A DNA stretch of 64,000 bases from Chamaecyparis obtusa (Eukaryota > Streptophyta > Pinopsida > Cupressales > Cupressaceae), in NCBI GenBank assembly GCA_027943335.1, contig BSBK01003253.1:717501-781500 (forward strand), given 5' to 3'. This document shows positions 1-13,317 of this stretch, piece by piece. The position numbers were made by a program, and so were the translations under genes. The stretch's first letter is position 1. Each line of letters starts with the position of its first letter. A model generated the notes under the pieces. It saw nothing but the letters and a program-made list of their open reading frames with translations. It made no database searches and was not told the DNA's origin.

Positions 1-1835
1 CTAAATAGCAATACATTCAAGTGGCAATCACACAAGGGACAGTCACTGTGAGATGTCCTCATTTGTGACTGTCCTTACAGTGAGTGTACCCAAACAGCTT
101 CAGGGTAAGATCATTGAACTCACTATCCAACTAACCTTTGTATTACTCAATAGAATAATACCATAAGATTACTGACCTCAACAATCCAATACTCCTTCTC
201 TAACTATGCCAAACTGCACCAACTCCTCCAGATCTCAGTATTTCGCATATCCTCTTTCACAATTTTGCTTACATTCATCACTTCATTCCACTATTCATAT
301 TACAACAAGGAATATATTCCTTCCTATATACCACACTCAAGTAACTAAAATTGCGTTGGCATACAAATTACAAAATAAAAGTTTCCACACGTTACATCAA
401 AATTACAAAAAACTGTCAGCTTCCAATTAATATAATTATTCACTCTTGTGACCTCAAATCTTGCACTATCATCCACATCATTATCAACATGTCTTCAACT
501 ACTCTCTAACTACACATAACCAGATTCTATCCCGATTAGGAGATATCATCTGATTTCCACAAACTGCTACTCAGGAACATTGCCTGAACACTACTTCCAC
601 TAAAATGCTTATAACTTCCATAAATAAAATAATTACTATCTACACTTTTAACCATGATCTTATAATACATCAAAGAGTAATTCCCCAACTCTACATATCT
701 TTATTTTCAATATCACAAGCGCGCTAACTCAAACACTGTCTGCTTCTCTGCAAATCTTCAGTAGATCACTATGTTGACATCAATGACAATCACAATCATG
801 AATGCAAAAATAACTACTACAAAATGGCTGCTAATACTCCCCCATAGGATATATTCAGCATTCATTCATAACACTCATAACACCATGTTTTTTCTCAAGA
901 AAATCCTAGCCAAGGGAAAACCCTAGTGAGGATGATACCCACAAATGATCCACTAATAAAAGTATCTGGTTAGAGATATTGACCCTGTTAGGAGTCTATT
1001 ACCTCCGTATAGTGTCCATGTCCTTGTTAGAGGACTTAGGCCTTGTTAGAAGCCTCTACCCTATTAGGAGTTGGTATTACAAAAGCATGAATGTATGCAA
1101 GATGAGATCACTTCCCAAACATGCAATATACAATGATAATCCTTAATACAAAAGGTAGAATATAAAAACCTTTTACTACTGCTGAATATCTTTAATATTC
1201 TAATCTAGCTTTGTAGTCTCTTCGCACTTATATGATCATATATCAGATTTTTCATATTACATCAATATACATCAATAGAATACTTTCTTATAACTTTGCA
1301 TTACATATATTACTTGCTTACTTACAACTTAGCATTACAGTTTACTTTCTTATATACAAGCTATTACAAAATAACCTTCCTATCAGCTTACAATTATTTA
1401 CGTGCATCCCAAAACATAAATTCACTTCTTTCTTCCTTAGGGTTAACATCTAGGATGTCATCCCTAATTATTCAAGTCATTATTTTGATAAAAAAAAATA
1501 ATCACTTAACTCAATATAATCAATTTCTAATCGCTTCTTTGTTCTAGTCGACTCAACACTATCTCTGTAAAACATTAATATCTTTGTTTGTACATGTCGT
1601 ACACAATCTTTCACTCTTAGATGTAGCTTTAATATACCTTGGTTATTCTATGTTCAAGTGTGCATGCACTGAAGGTACTTCTTTGAACTTCGCTAATAAA
1701 AATAGTCTCTTTGTAGGCATATAAACACTATTAATACTTAGACAATTTTCATAAGTTATCATCTAGAACTTCCTCCTTAGATCATGTTATCTTAATACTA
1801 AATATATGTTTCCATAATGATAAAATCATGATATC
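1..1835. other. AT-rich repeat debris, LTR-like, no gene
   Basis: No convincing coding sequence. The stretch at about 890-1080 has short phrases (accctgttaggag, ccttgttagagg) like those in the 3' part of the copia LTR at 15.2-15.4 kb, and position 774 onward has ttgacatcaatgacaa, which also occurs near 16.34 kb and 34.09 kb. I infer a diverged relative of that copia LTR family, cut by the window edge. No boundaries, target duplication or partner LTR could be found. Confidence 0.3.
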
Positions 1836-2343
1836 TCACTCAGCCAAATTGCCAACATAAGTCTCCCTTATCTTGGCCACCATACCTTTCCAACTAGTTA
1901 TAGGTTTCTTTCCTTCCTTGACCCTTTCATCTTGGACAAATTTCCACCAAGTGAGAGTTGTTCCCCTCAATCTTGTTTTAGCTACTCTTACCTTTTTGGC
2001 CTCTATGACACTATCACATTCAAAGTGATTTTCAAGCCCTTCTATCCATTCCATGACAACCCCTGGCTCCATTTTACCACTAAAGAGAGGCAGACCATCC
2101 AATTTTTTACCACTAATTTCCTTCAAGGCTTTCAAAAATTCTTCTTCTTCAAGCACAGGGTCTAGTTCCTGCACTACATCTTCCTCTCCCCTCTTCCTCA
2201 CTTTCTCTCATCAACTCACTCACTTCAGCTATCCGGAGTTGCACTTCTTCCAATTTGGTTACCATCTCTACCTCAACATCTTTTTCCAACTCAGTATTAG
2301 TTACCATCTTCCTTGAATCTATTGATTCAAGTGAACAGATCAT
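1836..2343 (-). pseudogene. Ty3/gypsy Gag fragment (capsid-like region)
   Basis: Minus-strand reading starts at 2343 (MVTNTELEKDVEVEM) with an acidic coiled-coil-like N-terminus and changes frame near 2190. It continues as RGEEDVVQELDP and LFSGKMEPGVVMEWIEGLE to the stop at 1836. The W-I-x-x-L-E, then K-V-R-V-A-K-T-R-L-R-G, then TWWKFVQ order is typical of plant retrotransposon gag domains, which package element RNA. The piece covers only the N-terminal half: there is no zinc knuckle, protease or pol to the left. A primer site and a TG LTR edge lie just upstream (2370-2386), so this is the 5' end of a minus-strand gypsy element truncated after gag. Family assignment is fairly safe; the frameshift makes it non-functional. 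Confidence 0.75.
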
Positions 2344-2369
2344 TCAAACTTCACAAGCCCAATCTCGGG

Positions 2370-2381
2370 GCTCTAATACCA
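2370..2381 (-). other. Primer-binding site of gypsy element
   Basis: On the minus strand the sequence reads TGGTATTAGAGC, one mismatch from TGGTATCAGAGC, the usual plant site complementary to the 3' end of initiator Met tRNA. It sits three bases from a TG at 2385, the inner edge of the LTR, and about 30 bases upstream of the gag fragment. Confidence 0.75.
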
Positions 2382-2384
2382 ATC

Positions 2385-4989
2385 TGATAGGAGTGGTCTT
2401 ACTCTCCTACTAGGAGTCTATCTGACTCACTTGCTAGGTCTCTTCAATAGACCTTCCTCGAGATTCTCCAACCCTAGTTCCTAAATGCAAGTCACTTAGA
2501 ACACTACCCTTCCAACCAAGACTCTTCCTATCATTAATTGTATCAATAATAACTTAAAGTTACATGGGGATTTCTAGTCACCTATGTCAACTTTCTCACC
2601 TAGACTTGCGGGGTTGAATTTCAATGTCCTTAGGTCAAATAATTACTAGCTTAACAATCTAGCACCTCCACCCATTCTCCTTCCCATCGGGTTCCTAAAA
2701 ACTAGGAATTAGGCCTAATTTTCCTTGTAGCCATCCAAGTACAAATTAGGGATTCCTTCAAATTTTGTCGTAAGGACCCCAAAAATTGATCATGGATTTT
2801 GACACCCTATTCATTTTTATGAATGAATTTTAAGGTTAGGATTCTTCAAACTTTTTGTTCAGTACATTGCTTCAATTAGGGACATGATCCTTAAAAGTAG
2901 GCCTAAAAATTCACAATCCTAGCTTTGCCTTCATAGTCTGATGATAACATGTCTTGGGGATCCACCATTTCTTGTAGAGTTGATTATTTGTGGATTCAAC
3001 ATGCTCTAACTCTTAGATTGCAACAATCAATCCAACCCTACATAATACAACATCTAGTCTTCGATTTCCCTAGTCGGGATATTGCCAAGCTTGCCTAGGG
3101 AAAGAGCTCATAATTCCACCTTTGCACTTATACAAACAAAAAAGAAAAGAAAACTTATATACATGGACCCCTCTTGCATTCCCACTAGGCACATTTCTTC
3201 CATGGTCTTAGGAAGCTCGAGAGGCCATTTTATATACACAGTCTAGAATGGAACAGGAAACCTATAACTTCAAGAAAAATTAAAAGAACATGTCTAATGA
3301 AATAATTCTACCAAACTAATTACATGCATAGTTTTCAAAACACCATAAGATTTTATTACATTGAAAAGAAACAACAACTGTATTCTATTTACAAGTATCT
3401 CAATCCAAAAGTAGATGACACGGTCTAAGTTATTGGTCGCAGTCCAATAGCTGTATGAAAAACAAAAGTAATCTTGACCAACCTCATGAATTGGTCATGG
3501 AAGGTCTTAAATAGCTTCCTCCACCTTGGTTCATCAGCCCTAACTGACCTATCCTTTCTTTTAGGTCTAAAACTTCATTTACGACAAATTTGTCGAGCAA
3601 CTTTTGTAACTTTTGCAAAAATGCAAAGTTTCTATGAGAAAATTTTCTTAGGCTCTTACCTAAATGGTTCTAAGTTATTTTTTACTCCATGACTAACTCA
3701 TTTAGACTTCTAACCTAAACTTTGAGACTCTAAACACTCCAAAATTGACTTCCTAAGGATCTAGAGGGTCCATTCCACTATTTGACCCATGTGTCCTCTA
3801 GGACTATACAATAAGTGGATGGACCAATAGACCTCTAAATCTTATCCTAGAAAACCCTAACACATTAAAAAACTTCCTAATCTTTCCTAATTAACCTATT
3901 CAACTAGGAAAACAACATCACAACCAAAGATAGGAGTTATTTGTAGGGTTTGGTAGGGACATACAAGTGTTTTCCTATAGATGGGAAGATAAGGGAAAAA
4001 AATTGTTAGAAAATATAATTAAATAGATACTTTGATGAAAGATGGACCCGATAAATAAATTGTCAGTAGTTGTTAGGAAAAACAAAAATCACAATCAAAC
4101 AAATTGCCATTTTATTACGTAAAAGTGAGATTTCAATTTAAAAAGGTATGCATTAATATTTTTAATTTGCAATGTAGAGATTAAATATTATAAGTATAGA
4201 ACATGAAATATGGTGTAGGAGTATAAAAAAAATATGGAAGCATAGGTGGAAATGAGGTGGAACAAATAATATGGCTCTAATTTAAAGCATCCCAACTGAG
4301 GTAACTACTTAAATGTGAATTTATATTCCATATAAAAAATGGATAAAGCCAAAAATCAACATAAAAGTGTGTAATATATAGAACTTGAAACTTTTTATAG
4401 AAACATGTCTTCGAAAATGGAATATAATAAATATTGGGTATGCAAATCGAATAGTGTGTATTGTGCACACAAATGGATTGTCATTTTTTAGTACAATCAA
4501 AAGAAAGGGTTGGAACGAGCATATAAAAGAAAAGGTTTTATAAATAGATATCGTACATTTGTATTTCAAGTGGAATCAAAATAGAACAAAGTTCACTTAC
4601 ATCATTAATTAATGGAACATAAGAAGTAAGTGTAAGGTTTTTCTAATTACAAGAGGCCTAAAAATTCAAAATTTCTCTTATATAAGAGTAGTGTAAGTTC
4701 AAACATATGTAAACTAAAAATGGAGCTACATCAATGTACAATGCACTAATTGCAGTTGAGGTAGACCTAAAATGCACATCGAATAGTCAAAGCATTGCCT
4801 TCTCCATAGTATTCATCACAATACATCTCCCTAAGGAATGTACAAACTCTTAAATATTTCACATACTCTGCATGAATTTCCTAGTGTGTTTCTTTCATTG
4901 TCATTATTTTAAGCTCTTTTACATCACAGGTACGAGTGCTAGTGACTTATAGTCATTCAACATGCTGTTAAAAATTAACCAGAAGACTA
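2385..4989. other. Probable 5' LTR of the gypsy fragment, then non-coding sequence
   Basis: The LTR inner edge (TGATAGGAGTGG on the plus strand) begins at 2385. The outer edge is not identified because no second LTR copy lies in the window; a change of texture around 3.9-4.0 kb is the likeliest limit. From about 4.0 kb to 4989 the sequence is AT-rich with no gene, and it ends at the copia target duplication. Confidence 0.4.
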
Positions 4990-5234
4990 CTTGCTGTTAG
5001 AATAACTGAGAGGGGGGTGAATCAGTTATCTATAGTCTCAAATACAAAATGTATATCCAAAAAAAAATTTAAACAAACTTCTGCAGCTCGGTAACATAAA
5101 ATAGTAAACTGTCTACGCTTCTACTTATTACCAGTTAATAGCTTATAGTGATTACTGACCAAATCAAATATGCAACATGTAAAGTAGGATAACCAAAAAT
5201 CATCATAGTCAACACATAACACAAGAGATTTAAA

Positions 5235-6732
5235 TGTTACAACAGCAATTTGGCCGAGATTGAAATGTTACAACTCAAATTTTTGAGAAAAAAATGAGAA
5301 AAACGGCCAAAGAAAGTTGATTTCGGAGTAGTTGATCAAGACAGGGGTCCCACCAGGCGTGCTAGAATGTAGACTAGGCTTTTGAGGATACATGTTTTGA
5401 AAGCTTCAAAACAAACAAACATTAGATTTTAACCTAGCATGAAATCAATCCAAAACAAAGAAGCTCTAAGCTAAGCCACCTCAGATTGAGCTAAAACAGG
5501 TGCACCCAAGCACTATTTGATTTGCTCTTGCTTAAGGGGATGTGGGTGTGCTCTCTAAGCACTTGGAGCATACTCTAATGCTTTCTAAGATGATTTGAGA
5601 CTCATGAAAACCCCAAAAAATGGCACAATAATGGGTAGAACACCCAAAATTGCCCCTAAGGCTTCAAGAACTCAAATATGATGCTTGTTATAGAGATTAA
5701 GCTACATGATGTTTATGCTAAGATTGATTTTAGACCAAATAAAGATGTGATATGATGCTATGCTTATGCAAAACAATGGAAGAAACTAGGTTAATCCATT
5801 AAATCTATGCTAAGATGTGTTTTAAGAAAGCTTGAAAATGATGAAAAACTAACAATTAGTATTGATTATGCTAAGTCTAGAGCTAAATGAGCATGATAAC
5901 AATGCTTGAAATAAAAGTTGAATAGGTGCTTTGCTCTTAGAAATGAGTACTTATAGGCTTTTGGAAGGGCTTGGGTTAGGAGGATAGGTTAGGGTTTGGG
6001 GTAAGGTTAGGGTTTGAGTCAAAGGGGATAAGGATGAAGACTTTCTAGAAGAGTCTAGGCTTTGGATGAGGATAAAGACTTTCTAGAAAATTCTAAGCTT
6101 TCTAAGGATAAACATGAAATTTAGGAAATAAATAAAGTTGTATTTATTTCAAAGGCTTTAATGAATTTGAGGCTCATTAGGGAAAGGGTTTGACTAAGAG
6201 TCAAAGGAGACTTAGATTAGCTTAGGGAAAGTAGGTAATTTCCCCTAAATGGGTTTAGGGAAGGATTAGGAAAGTTCTAGAAGAGTCTAGAGTTTTCCTA
6301 GGGTAAATTAGGAATTGAGGATTAATATTTAATCTTAATTAAATATTCTTGAGTTGGGATTAGGGTTAGGAAATGATGGGATTAGCCTTTAATCGAAATT
6401 AAAGAAAGATTAGAAGATTCTAGAAGAGGTTAGTGGTCTTAAGGAAATTGGCCAAGTTTTGGGCAAAAAATAAATAAATTATTTATTTTGGGATTTTTGG
6501 TCAATTTATTAATTAAATAATTAATAAATAGGAGAATAATGTTTAAATAAGATTTAAACATTTTTGGGAAGGATTCCTTAATTAAATATTTTTAATTAAG
6601 GTAAAGGGATTTAATGGCATAAAAATAAATTAATTAAATAAATAATTAATTAATTAATTAATGATGATGTCATCAGGGATTTTTCAGAAAATAAAAATAC
6701 TTTATTTTCTAAAGAATTGTTAAGTGTCTACA
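5235..6732 (-). repeat. 3' LTR of nested element
   Basis: This 1498-bp LTR has TG at 5235 and CA at 6732. It contains a G-rich run with GGTTAGGG/TTTGGGG phrases at about 5972-6012 and AT-rich TTAATTAA runs near 6.6 kb. It matches 13658-15151 closely; most differences lie in the first 200 bases, including a 7-bp length difference near the edge. Confidence 0.9.
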
Positions 6733-6747
6733 TTTTGCCCCTCTTTG
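6733..6747 (-). other. Polypurine tract of nested element
   Basis: The minus strand reads AAAGAGGGGCAAAA directly before TGTAGACAC of the 3' LTR. This is the best evidence for the element's direction. Confidence 0.8.
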
Positions 6748-9072
6748 ATGCGATGCCGCAAGTGGCATGGCGTCAAAGACAAGAAAATAAGATGCCCAAG
6801 GCTAGAATTTAGAGGAATGATGGGTTGTGCCCCCTCGAGAAAATAATGCAAGGAGTAAACATTGTGGAATTTTCTCGAAACGAAACTGAGGAGGAAGGAC
6901 CTAGGAAGAAGGGGAGATAAATAACCAAGCTTCCAAGAGCAAAGATGGGTGGATGCAAGATGAGATGAAATGCAAAATGCAGGATGCAGCTATATGAGAG
7001 ATGCAAGATTAATCTATTTGATGCAAGATGGAAGGGATTTGGGGAAGCTCCAAGTGCAAATGTGGAGAGCACAACCTAGTTTAATATAGCAATACTAGAG
7101 ACCTGCCAAGGATACTAGGATCACGAGGCCTTGTCACCAGCATTGCATAGGACTGACGCTAAAAAGACACGCAAGGTTTCCCCAGCATCACACATGAAAC
7201 CCGAAGGAGGCATGGTGGAAACGATGCTAAAGAAATGACAAACACACGACTGACTCACAGGCAGAAGCAAAAAAGCAAAAAATCTTGCCCCAGATGATCC
7301 TCATTCGCAGCGCACCATGATATAAAGGATCGTGGTGACTTTGAGGAGAGAACAATGAGAAGCCATAAAAGATTAACAAGACCCAAAGGACAAAAATCCA
7401 AGGTCAAAATGATAACTCCAAAAGACAACCATTGCCAAGGAGAGAGATTTGATTCAATTGATGGTGGGAAGATTGGTCTGAATGTGTGGAAGGATACATC
7501 GACATGGACCTAGTGTGCTTGGTGGAAGATTGGGTCTGATGGGAAGAATACAACTAAGTGGACCCGTGATTAGGCTTAGGCTAGACAATACAAAAGCATA
7601 CATCTGTGCGGACCCTATGTTGATGGGGAGAATGTTGTGTTGCTGATTGGAAAATGATGCAGTTCAAAGATAGTCATGATGATCAAAGATAGTCGACAAT
7701 TGATATTGTTGAAGTACAAGGCTGGGTAGGACAAGATTTCTGATCAAATGCTACTGCAGGACTAACAAGGATATGTACAACAAGACACAAGGGTATTTAC
7801 AATGGCTATGTATAGAAGCTGAGGATTAGGATGTACAAAGAACCTGGGGATGAAGCTGAAACTCCAAAGATATGCAAGACGATGCCCCAGTTGGGCTGGA
7901 AGGCCAAGATGGACTGGTGATGGATGATGTGTCCTGAAATGACATGGATTTGGGAAGGACATATCCCAATGATGATGATTGGATTGAGATCAAGGCTTGC
8001 TACAAGACTAAGGATGTGATTTGATCGGTTGGCATGATCTTGGATGTTGGATTTTGGATAGCTAGAGGATGTGGATAGGATTGGAAGATGTTGGAAGATT
8101 GCTAGCAATAGTTGGATATGGATGGATGGCATTGGATTGCATGAAAGATAGCCTATAGCTAGATACCAATGACAAGGGAAGATGCTTAGGATGAGGATGA
8201 TGGAACTGCTAGGAGATTTGGATGGAGGAAGATTTGGATTGAAGAACTGCTTGGGATTGGGAGATGAATGGCGGATTTTCTTGAGGATTGGAAGATGGAA
8301 TGCTTGGGGAGATTGGATGGTGGATTTTCTTGAGGATTTGGGAGATGGAAGATTTTGGATGAAAGATAGTCTCCAAGGAATATGTCACCGAGGAATAAGA
8401 TGCCCCCTACTTAGGATAGTTCATGTATTTTCAGAGGCATGGGGTATGCTTGGATGGAAGATATGCTGACAAGAGGATGAGGAAGGTAGATGGAAGATAG
8501 GATAAATGGATTGGATAGAGGATATGTAGTTGAAAGGTGTGATGGATGCCAAGAAGGTGTCCAAAAGCATGTATACTTGGTAGTCTTTGTTTTGTCATCA
8601 AGATCCAAAGGAGGATGAAGGAAGTGAGAGACAAATGGGATGGAGGAGATGCTGGATAAGATGGAAGAAGGGAATGGCCCCCAACTGCAGAAAGGAATTG
8701 AGGGGAGGCCTACGCATGACGCCTGTTTGCCAGGTTTTCATCATGGTACTTGTCCAAGGTGCTTGAATTGCCAAGTTTTCACCATAGGACGAATGTTTTT
8801 TTTCTTTTCTTTTTCTTTTTTTTGGATATTTTTCTCTTGATTTTTCCAATTTTTATGGATTTTCTAATTTTCTGCTGACTTTGTGTTGATCTTTCACTAA
8901 TATGCTGATTGATTTTTGACCTGATGTTGATTCTTTGATTTGGTACTACCTTCTGATTTGATGCTGACCTTCTGTTTAATGTTTCATTGATATTCTGATG
9001 TTGTTGCTAACTTTTTTCGTTGATCTTCTGATTTGCTTGGATGTTGGTATAGCTTCACTAGGATGGATGGAT
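6748..9072. other. Interior of nested element, low-complexity GGATG-rich, no gene
   Basis: The plus strand is dominated by GGATGG/GGAAGAT phrases and is visibly purine-rich; reading frames on either strand are by-products of that bias. No domain is recognisable. It lies between the Pro/Ser-rich frame and the 3' LTR, where pol would be in a complete element. Confidence 0.6.
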
Positions 9073-11676
9073 TTATGCAAAAGCACAGATTGGATGGGGT
9101 AGATGGGATATATGGTGGTAGAAAGTGTTTGGATGGAAAGATGGAAAGTGATCATGATAGGGGGATGTTGTCAGGATCAACATTGGCACATGTTGTGGGG
9201 GAGATGGATGAAGCGGATAGGATGTGGAAGATAGAGGTGGATGTGATGGAGGATTTATGCTAGGATATTTCAAATCTTTGGGACCCAAAATAGATTTAGG
9301 AGATGGAGGAGAAGATTGAGTAGTTGGGGGATTAGCAACTTTGGATGCCATTGTGGATGTTTCTTTTAGATGCATTACATCTTTTTGCTTTGGGATCCAC
9401 ATCATTTTTGCTTTAGCTTTGGTGGGCCTTTGTGGCCATTGGTATGCATCAGATTTTGCTTTTTCTTTGCTAGGCCTTTGCGGCCATTGGGATGCTTTGG
9501 ATTGCTTGATTGGATTTTGCTTTGGTTGACCATGTCATTTAGACTGGACATGGCAATCCTTAGATCTGTGTGGATATTTCCTTTTATTCATATTGGATAT
9601 GGCATCCAAATTGTGGGGAGCATCAGAGTGAATATGAGATGTGCGGGATGGAGAGATGGAAGGAGATTGGTAGATAGGATATGTGGGCATGTGCCTTTAT
9701 TGATCCCGACTAGGGATGCTTGGATTTTGGATGAAAGACTAAGTAGGATACGATGGGGGATGATATTTTGGGATGTAGGGTCCCAAAATGGATTGGGTAT
9801 GTAGAGGATATGTGCTGGAAGATTTCGGGACATAGGGACCCAAAATGGATTTGGAGGATGAAGGAGGAATGTGATAGGTTGTCTTTGGTTGTAATGATGG
9901 AGGAGGAGGAATGACGTTGTATGCTTTGGAAGATGCGATGGTGGGTTTGGAAGAATGCTTGAATTTAGCTTTAGTTGTACCAACATTTCTGGAGGAAGTG
10001 CCTTCTTCTAATGTGTGACCAATTCCACATAACTTTGGATGTTTCTTGTCTTGGATAGGCTCCAGATTTCCTTGTTCATGGATGCCTATGCCTTTGCCTT
10101 GATAATTCCATTTCTTGAGCATTTTATCCAAACAAGGATATTTTTGACTTGGGGAATATGATAAACATCCAGTTTCTGGTTCCCTAATGGAAGATATGAA
10201 ACTAATTTCTTCTGCTTCAAGTGGACTACCTTTGACAAATGTAAGTGATCCAAGAGGATAGAGTGATGGCAGTGGGACAGTTTGGTTTGGAGGATCCTCA
10301 AGAGGAGAGGATAGGATGATGGAATCTTGACTGGGATTGGGAGATAGTAACAGATCTTGAGATGGAGGAACAGGGATTGTAGGATCTTGGATTGGGGATG
10401 ATGGAAGCAATAGAACATGTGATAGGGGAAGTGAAGGGATTGGATCCTGATTTTCTTCTGCGAGTATTTCAACATGCTTTTGGGAAAGATCTTGACATGA
10501 TAGGATTTGTGTGGATAGAGTGTTGGGGGATGCATGGATGGACTCTTCAAATGGGGTGGATGGAAGGATGGGAGATTTTGTAGCTGTGATGTCTGGAAGA
10601 AGGAAGAACTCTTTAGATGGTATGGATGATGGGAGATTTTGCAACTGTGATAGCAGGAAGAGGGGTGAACTTTTCAGATGGTATGGATGAAAGGATGGAA
10701 GATTCTATAGTTGTGATGGTAGGAAGAAGGGTGAACTCATGGGGCTCACTAGATGTGCTTTGGATAATGCTAGGAGGAGGTGATGTTGGTGGGGATTGGA
10801 TGAAAAATTCAGATGGAAGGGACTCAATGATGCTAGGAGATGGAAGAGGATCAATGTACAAAAGGTGAATGACAGATGGGAGCGATGGATGGGCCTCATC
10901 AGTGATGGCTTCAAATGAAGGTTTGAGATGGCATAGCCCTTCAACTTTAGGAGTGGGATTTGTTGTTGGCTTCCTTGTGAAACTCCTTGGAGACTTCCGG
11001 ATTGGAGGAGGTGAGGGATTAGAATGTGTAGAAGATGGGGAGCTAGGATAGTCCACATATAAAGATGGGGTGGAAGATTGTGAACTCGCTTGAGGGGATG
11101 ATGGTGCTAAAGAGGTAGAGGTGATGGATCGAGGTACGGGATATGAAGTGGTTTGAAGGATGCACTCTACTTGTGGGAGGGGATTTTTGGAAATGTGGTT
11201 TGGAATAGAAGATGGTGGATTGAGATAGGATGGAGGATTGGGGAAAAGGATTGGAAGACTTGGTGTTTTTTGTTTTGAAAGGGTTTTGGAGGATAAGTGG
11301 ATGGAGGTTTTAGATAAGGGAAATAGCATGACGTGTTTCGAGGGGATGGTGGTGATTGGGATATGACCATAGCAAGAGATGGAGGCATGAAGGATGCATA
11401 TGGAGGATGTGTAGGTTTAAGATAGGGATAAGTTGTGGATGGATAAGATAATGGATTTGCCTTGCCGAGGACATGAAAGGGAGTGCTAGTGGATAAACAT
11501 GAAAGCATGATAGGATATTTTGGAGGAATGATTGGATGTTGGGGGATGTTCGGAGAAAGCTTGCTAAGATTTTCAAAATACGCATCGTGATCTACAAGGC
11601 TTTCATCATCTTTGGAATAGGATGGATTGAGGGGAGAGACATAATAACCAAACTCATCATAATAGTTTTGAGACAT
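9073..11676 (-). pseudogene. Pro/Ser/Thr-rich retroelement protein with G-patch-like motif, frameshifted
   Basis: The reading begins at 11676 (MSQNYYDEFGYYVSPLNPSY). It changes frame near 11.3 kb and again near 10.62 kb, where the repeated phrase SIPSEKFTPLPAIT / SIPSKEFFLLPDIT joins the two frames. It goes on to NYQGKGIGIHEQG near 10.10 kb, then repeats of KSILGP (about 9.84, 9.78 and 9.29 kb), QWPQRP twice (about 9.50 and 9.44 kb) and MWIPKQKDV. The NYQGKGIGxHEQG stretch resembles the glycine-rich G-patch-like segment found before the protease of many plant gypsy polyproteins; that link is inference. No zinc knuckle or protease is seen. Total length would be roughly 850 residues. The function is unknown, and the unusual length of Pro/Ser-rich spacer is the notable feature. 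Confidence 0.55.
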
Positions 11677-13317
11677 GCTGACTTGTGGATGAGTTGGATA
11701 GGAATGAAGGATGAAGATGGATTGGAAGACTAAGACTCAGATTGGAATGACTAACAGGATCAAACTAGGATTGGATTTGGCTCAAGATTGGAAGAAGACT
11801 AACTCTAGAGGAAGACAGACAAGGGGATGGGGGATGACCAAGATGACTCTGCTAACCTAAGATAGGAGGAAAGGATGACAAGACTGGATTGAATATGACT
11901 GGAAGACCATGATTTGAGTTTCTGAAAGCCTTGGACATTTTTTGGATTTTGGGAGGATTTGGACTGACATGGCTGTTCTGAGTATCTTGAACCAAGTTGT
12001 AGATCAGTCTGATGTTTTTCCAATGGCAAAGGATAAATTTCAACAAAGATTTTCAGAAAAGCAATCTCCACAAGGGACAAAGCAACCTTGCGGGATACAA
12101 ACAAGATAATTGACTCTGATAAGGCTTTGAAAAGTGTATGTTCCAACAAGGTTTTTACGGAGTATTGACTGTCAAGCACTTCAAACAGATCTACCTAAGG
12201 AAGGTGAGTATCAAAATCGCTTGCCCACAGCTTCATACCCCCTAGAAGGGAATACAAATGGTGAGTAATCTTGAGGCGACCCGGTAAACCCCATGGAATT
12301 GATCCTTGCACAAGGATTTTGATACTTTCAGATGTAGATAGGGTAGCTTCTATTTTATCAAGTTTTTAATAGTTCCATGGAGTCTCCATACCCAGTTATG
12401 TTGACTGCCTGTGACTCACTTAAGAGTCTAGCCAACAATGCTAGGGGAGGAATATTTACCTATCCCCAGACATTTGCATTTGGCACAAAATGCCCATGGA
12501 TTAGGAGATATAAGTGAGTACTTTTTGCCTTCACTTTATTTATATACCGGCCGGGGGGGATACCGGTTTGAGGTCATTCTCCAAGGAGGAAGCGCTTTTC
12601 TCCCTGGACAGGCCTCGCTAAAAGTAGAACAAGTGAACTTGTCCGAGTCCAAATGTTCTAAGTTGCTTACTTTAACAAGGTTTTTGCAAGAATTGAAAAA
12701 AACTCATAAATGCACATCAAGCAAGTTTGTTCTTTTTCCCAATTTGATTAAGTGTGTTTGAATTTTGAAATTGAAGACAAGTGTTTAAGGTTTGATTTGT
12801 TCTTTTTCCAAAAAGTAAATGATTTTGAGCGATTGCAAGTTCTTTCCTTTGATCATTCAAGATTGAGATTTCCGTGTTGATTTAAGAACTTTGAAGTGCT
12901 TTGTTTTGATCCTTTAAGGCATTCAAGATTTGATTGTGCGCTTGCTTTGAATTGAAACAAAAGACGAAATAGAGATGTTTGTTTCTTTTAGTGCATTCAA
13001 GAGTATGTTTTTTTTTTCAAATTGACAATGACTCTTAGGACTTAGCTTCATTCCTTTAGTTTCATTCAAGATTTGTTTTGACCATTTGCTTTTGATTTTT
13101 TAGTTCCAAAAAAGACAAGTTCCTAATTTAGCTTTGATGCATGAAACTTGAAAGGCATTCAAGATTTTACAAAAAATGAAGTTAGTTTCTTTAATCAACA
13201 AAGCCTTCAGGATTGATTTTAAATGTTTTTTGTACCTACAAAAAATAACAAGAGTTAGAATCTGCAAGGAAAAAACCAAATTAAAATACTTAAAAAACAC
13301 CAATTTACCGCTCACTG
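11677..13317. other. 5' leader of nested element, no gene
   Basis: No recognisable domain. There is a GC-rich patch at about 12540-12570 (ATACCGGCCGGGGGG followed by ATACCGG) and, at 12.7-13.1 kb, loosely repeated phrases with TTCAAGATT every 60-90 bases. A minus-strand frame at 11805-12179 has no recognised similarity. Confidence 0.5.

Noticed and set aside
5972..6012. Interstitial telomere
   Set aside because: Irregular GGTTAGGG/TTTGGGG mixture, present in both LTR copies, so it is part of the LTR rather than true telomere repeat.
8182..9804. Plus-strand open frames in the nested LTR element (e.g. 8182-8469, 9370-9804)
   Set aside because: They arise from GGATG/TGGAT bias opposite the minus-strand Pro/Ser-rich frame; no recognisable motif and wrong direction for the element.
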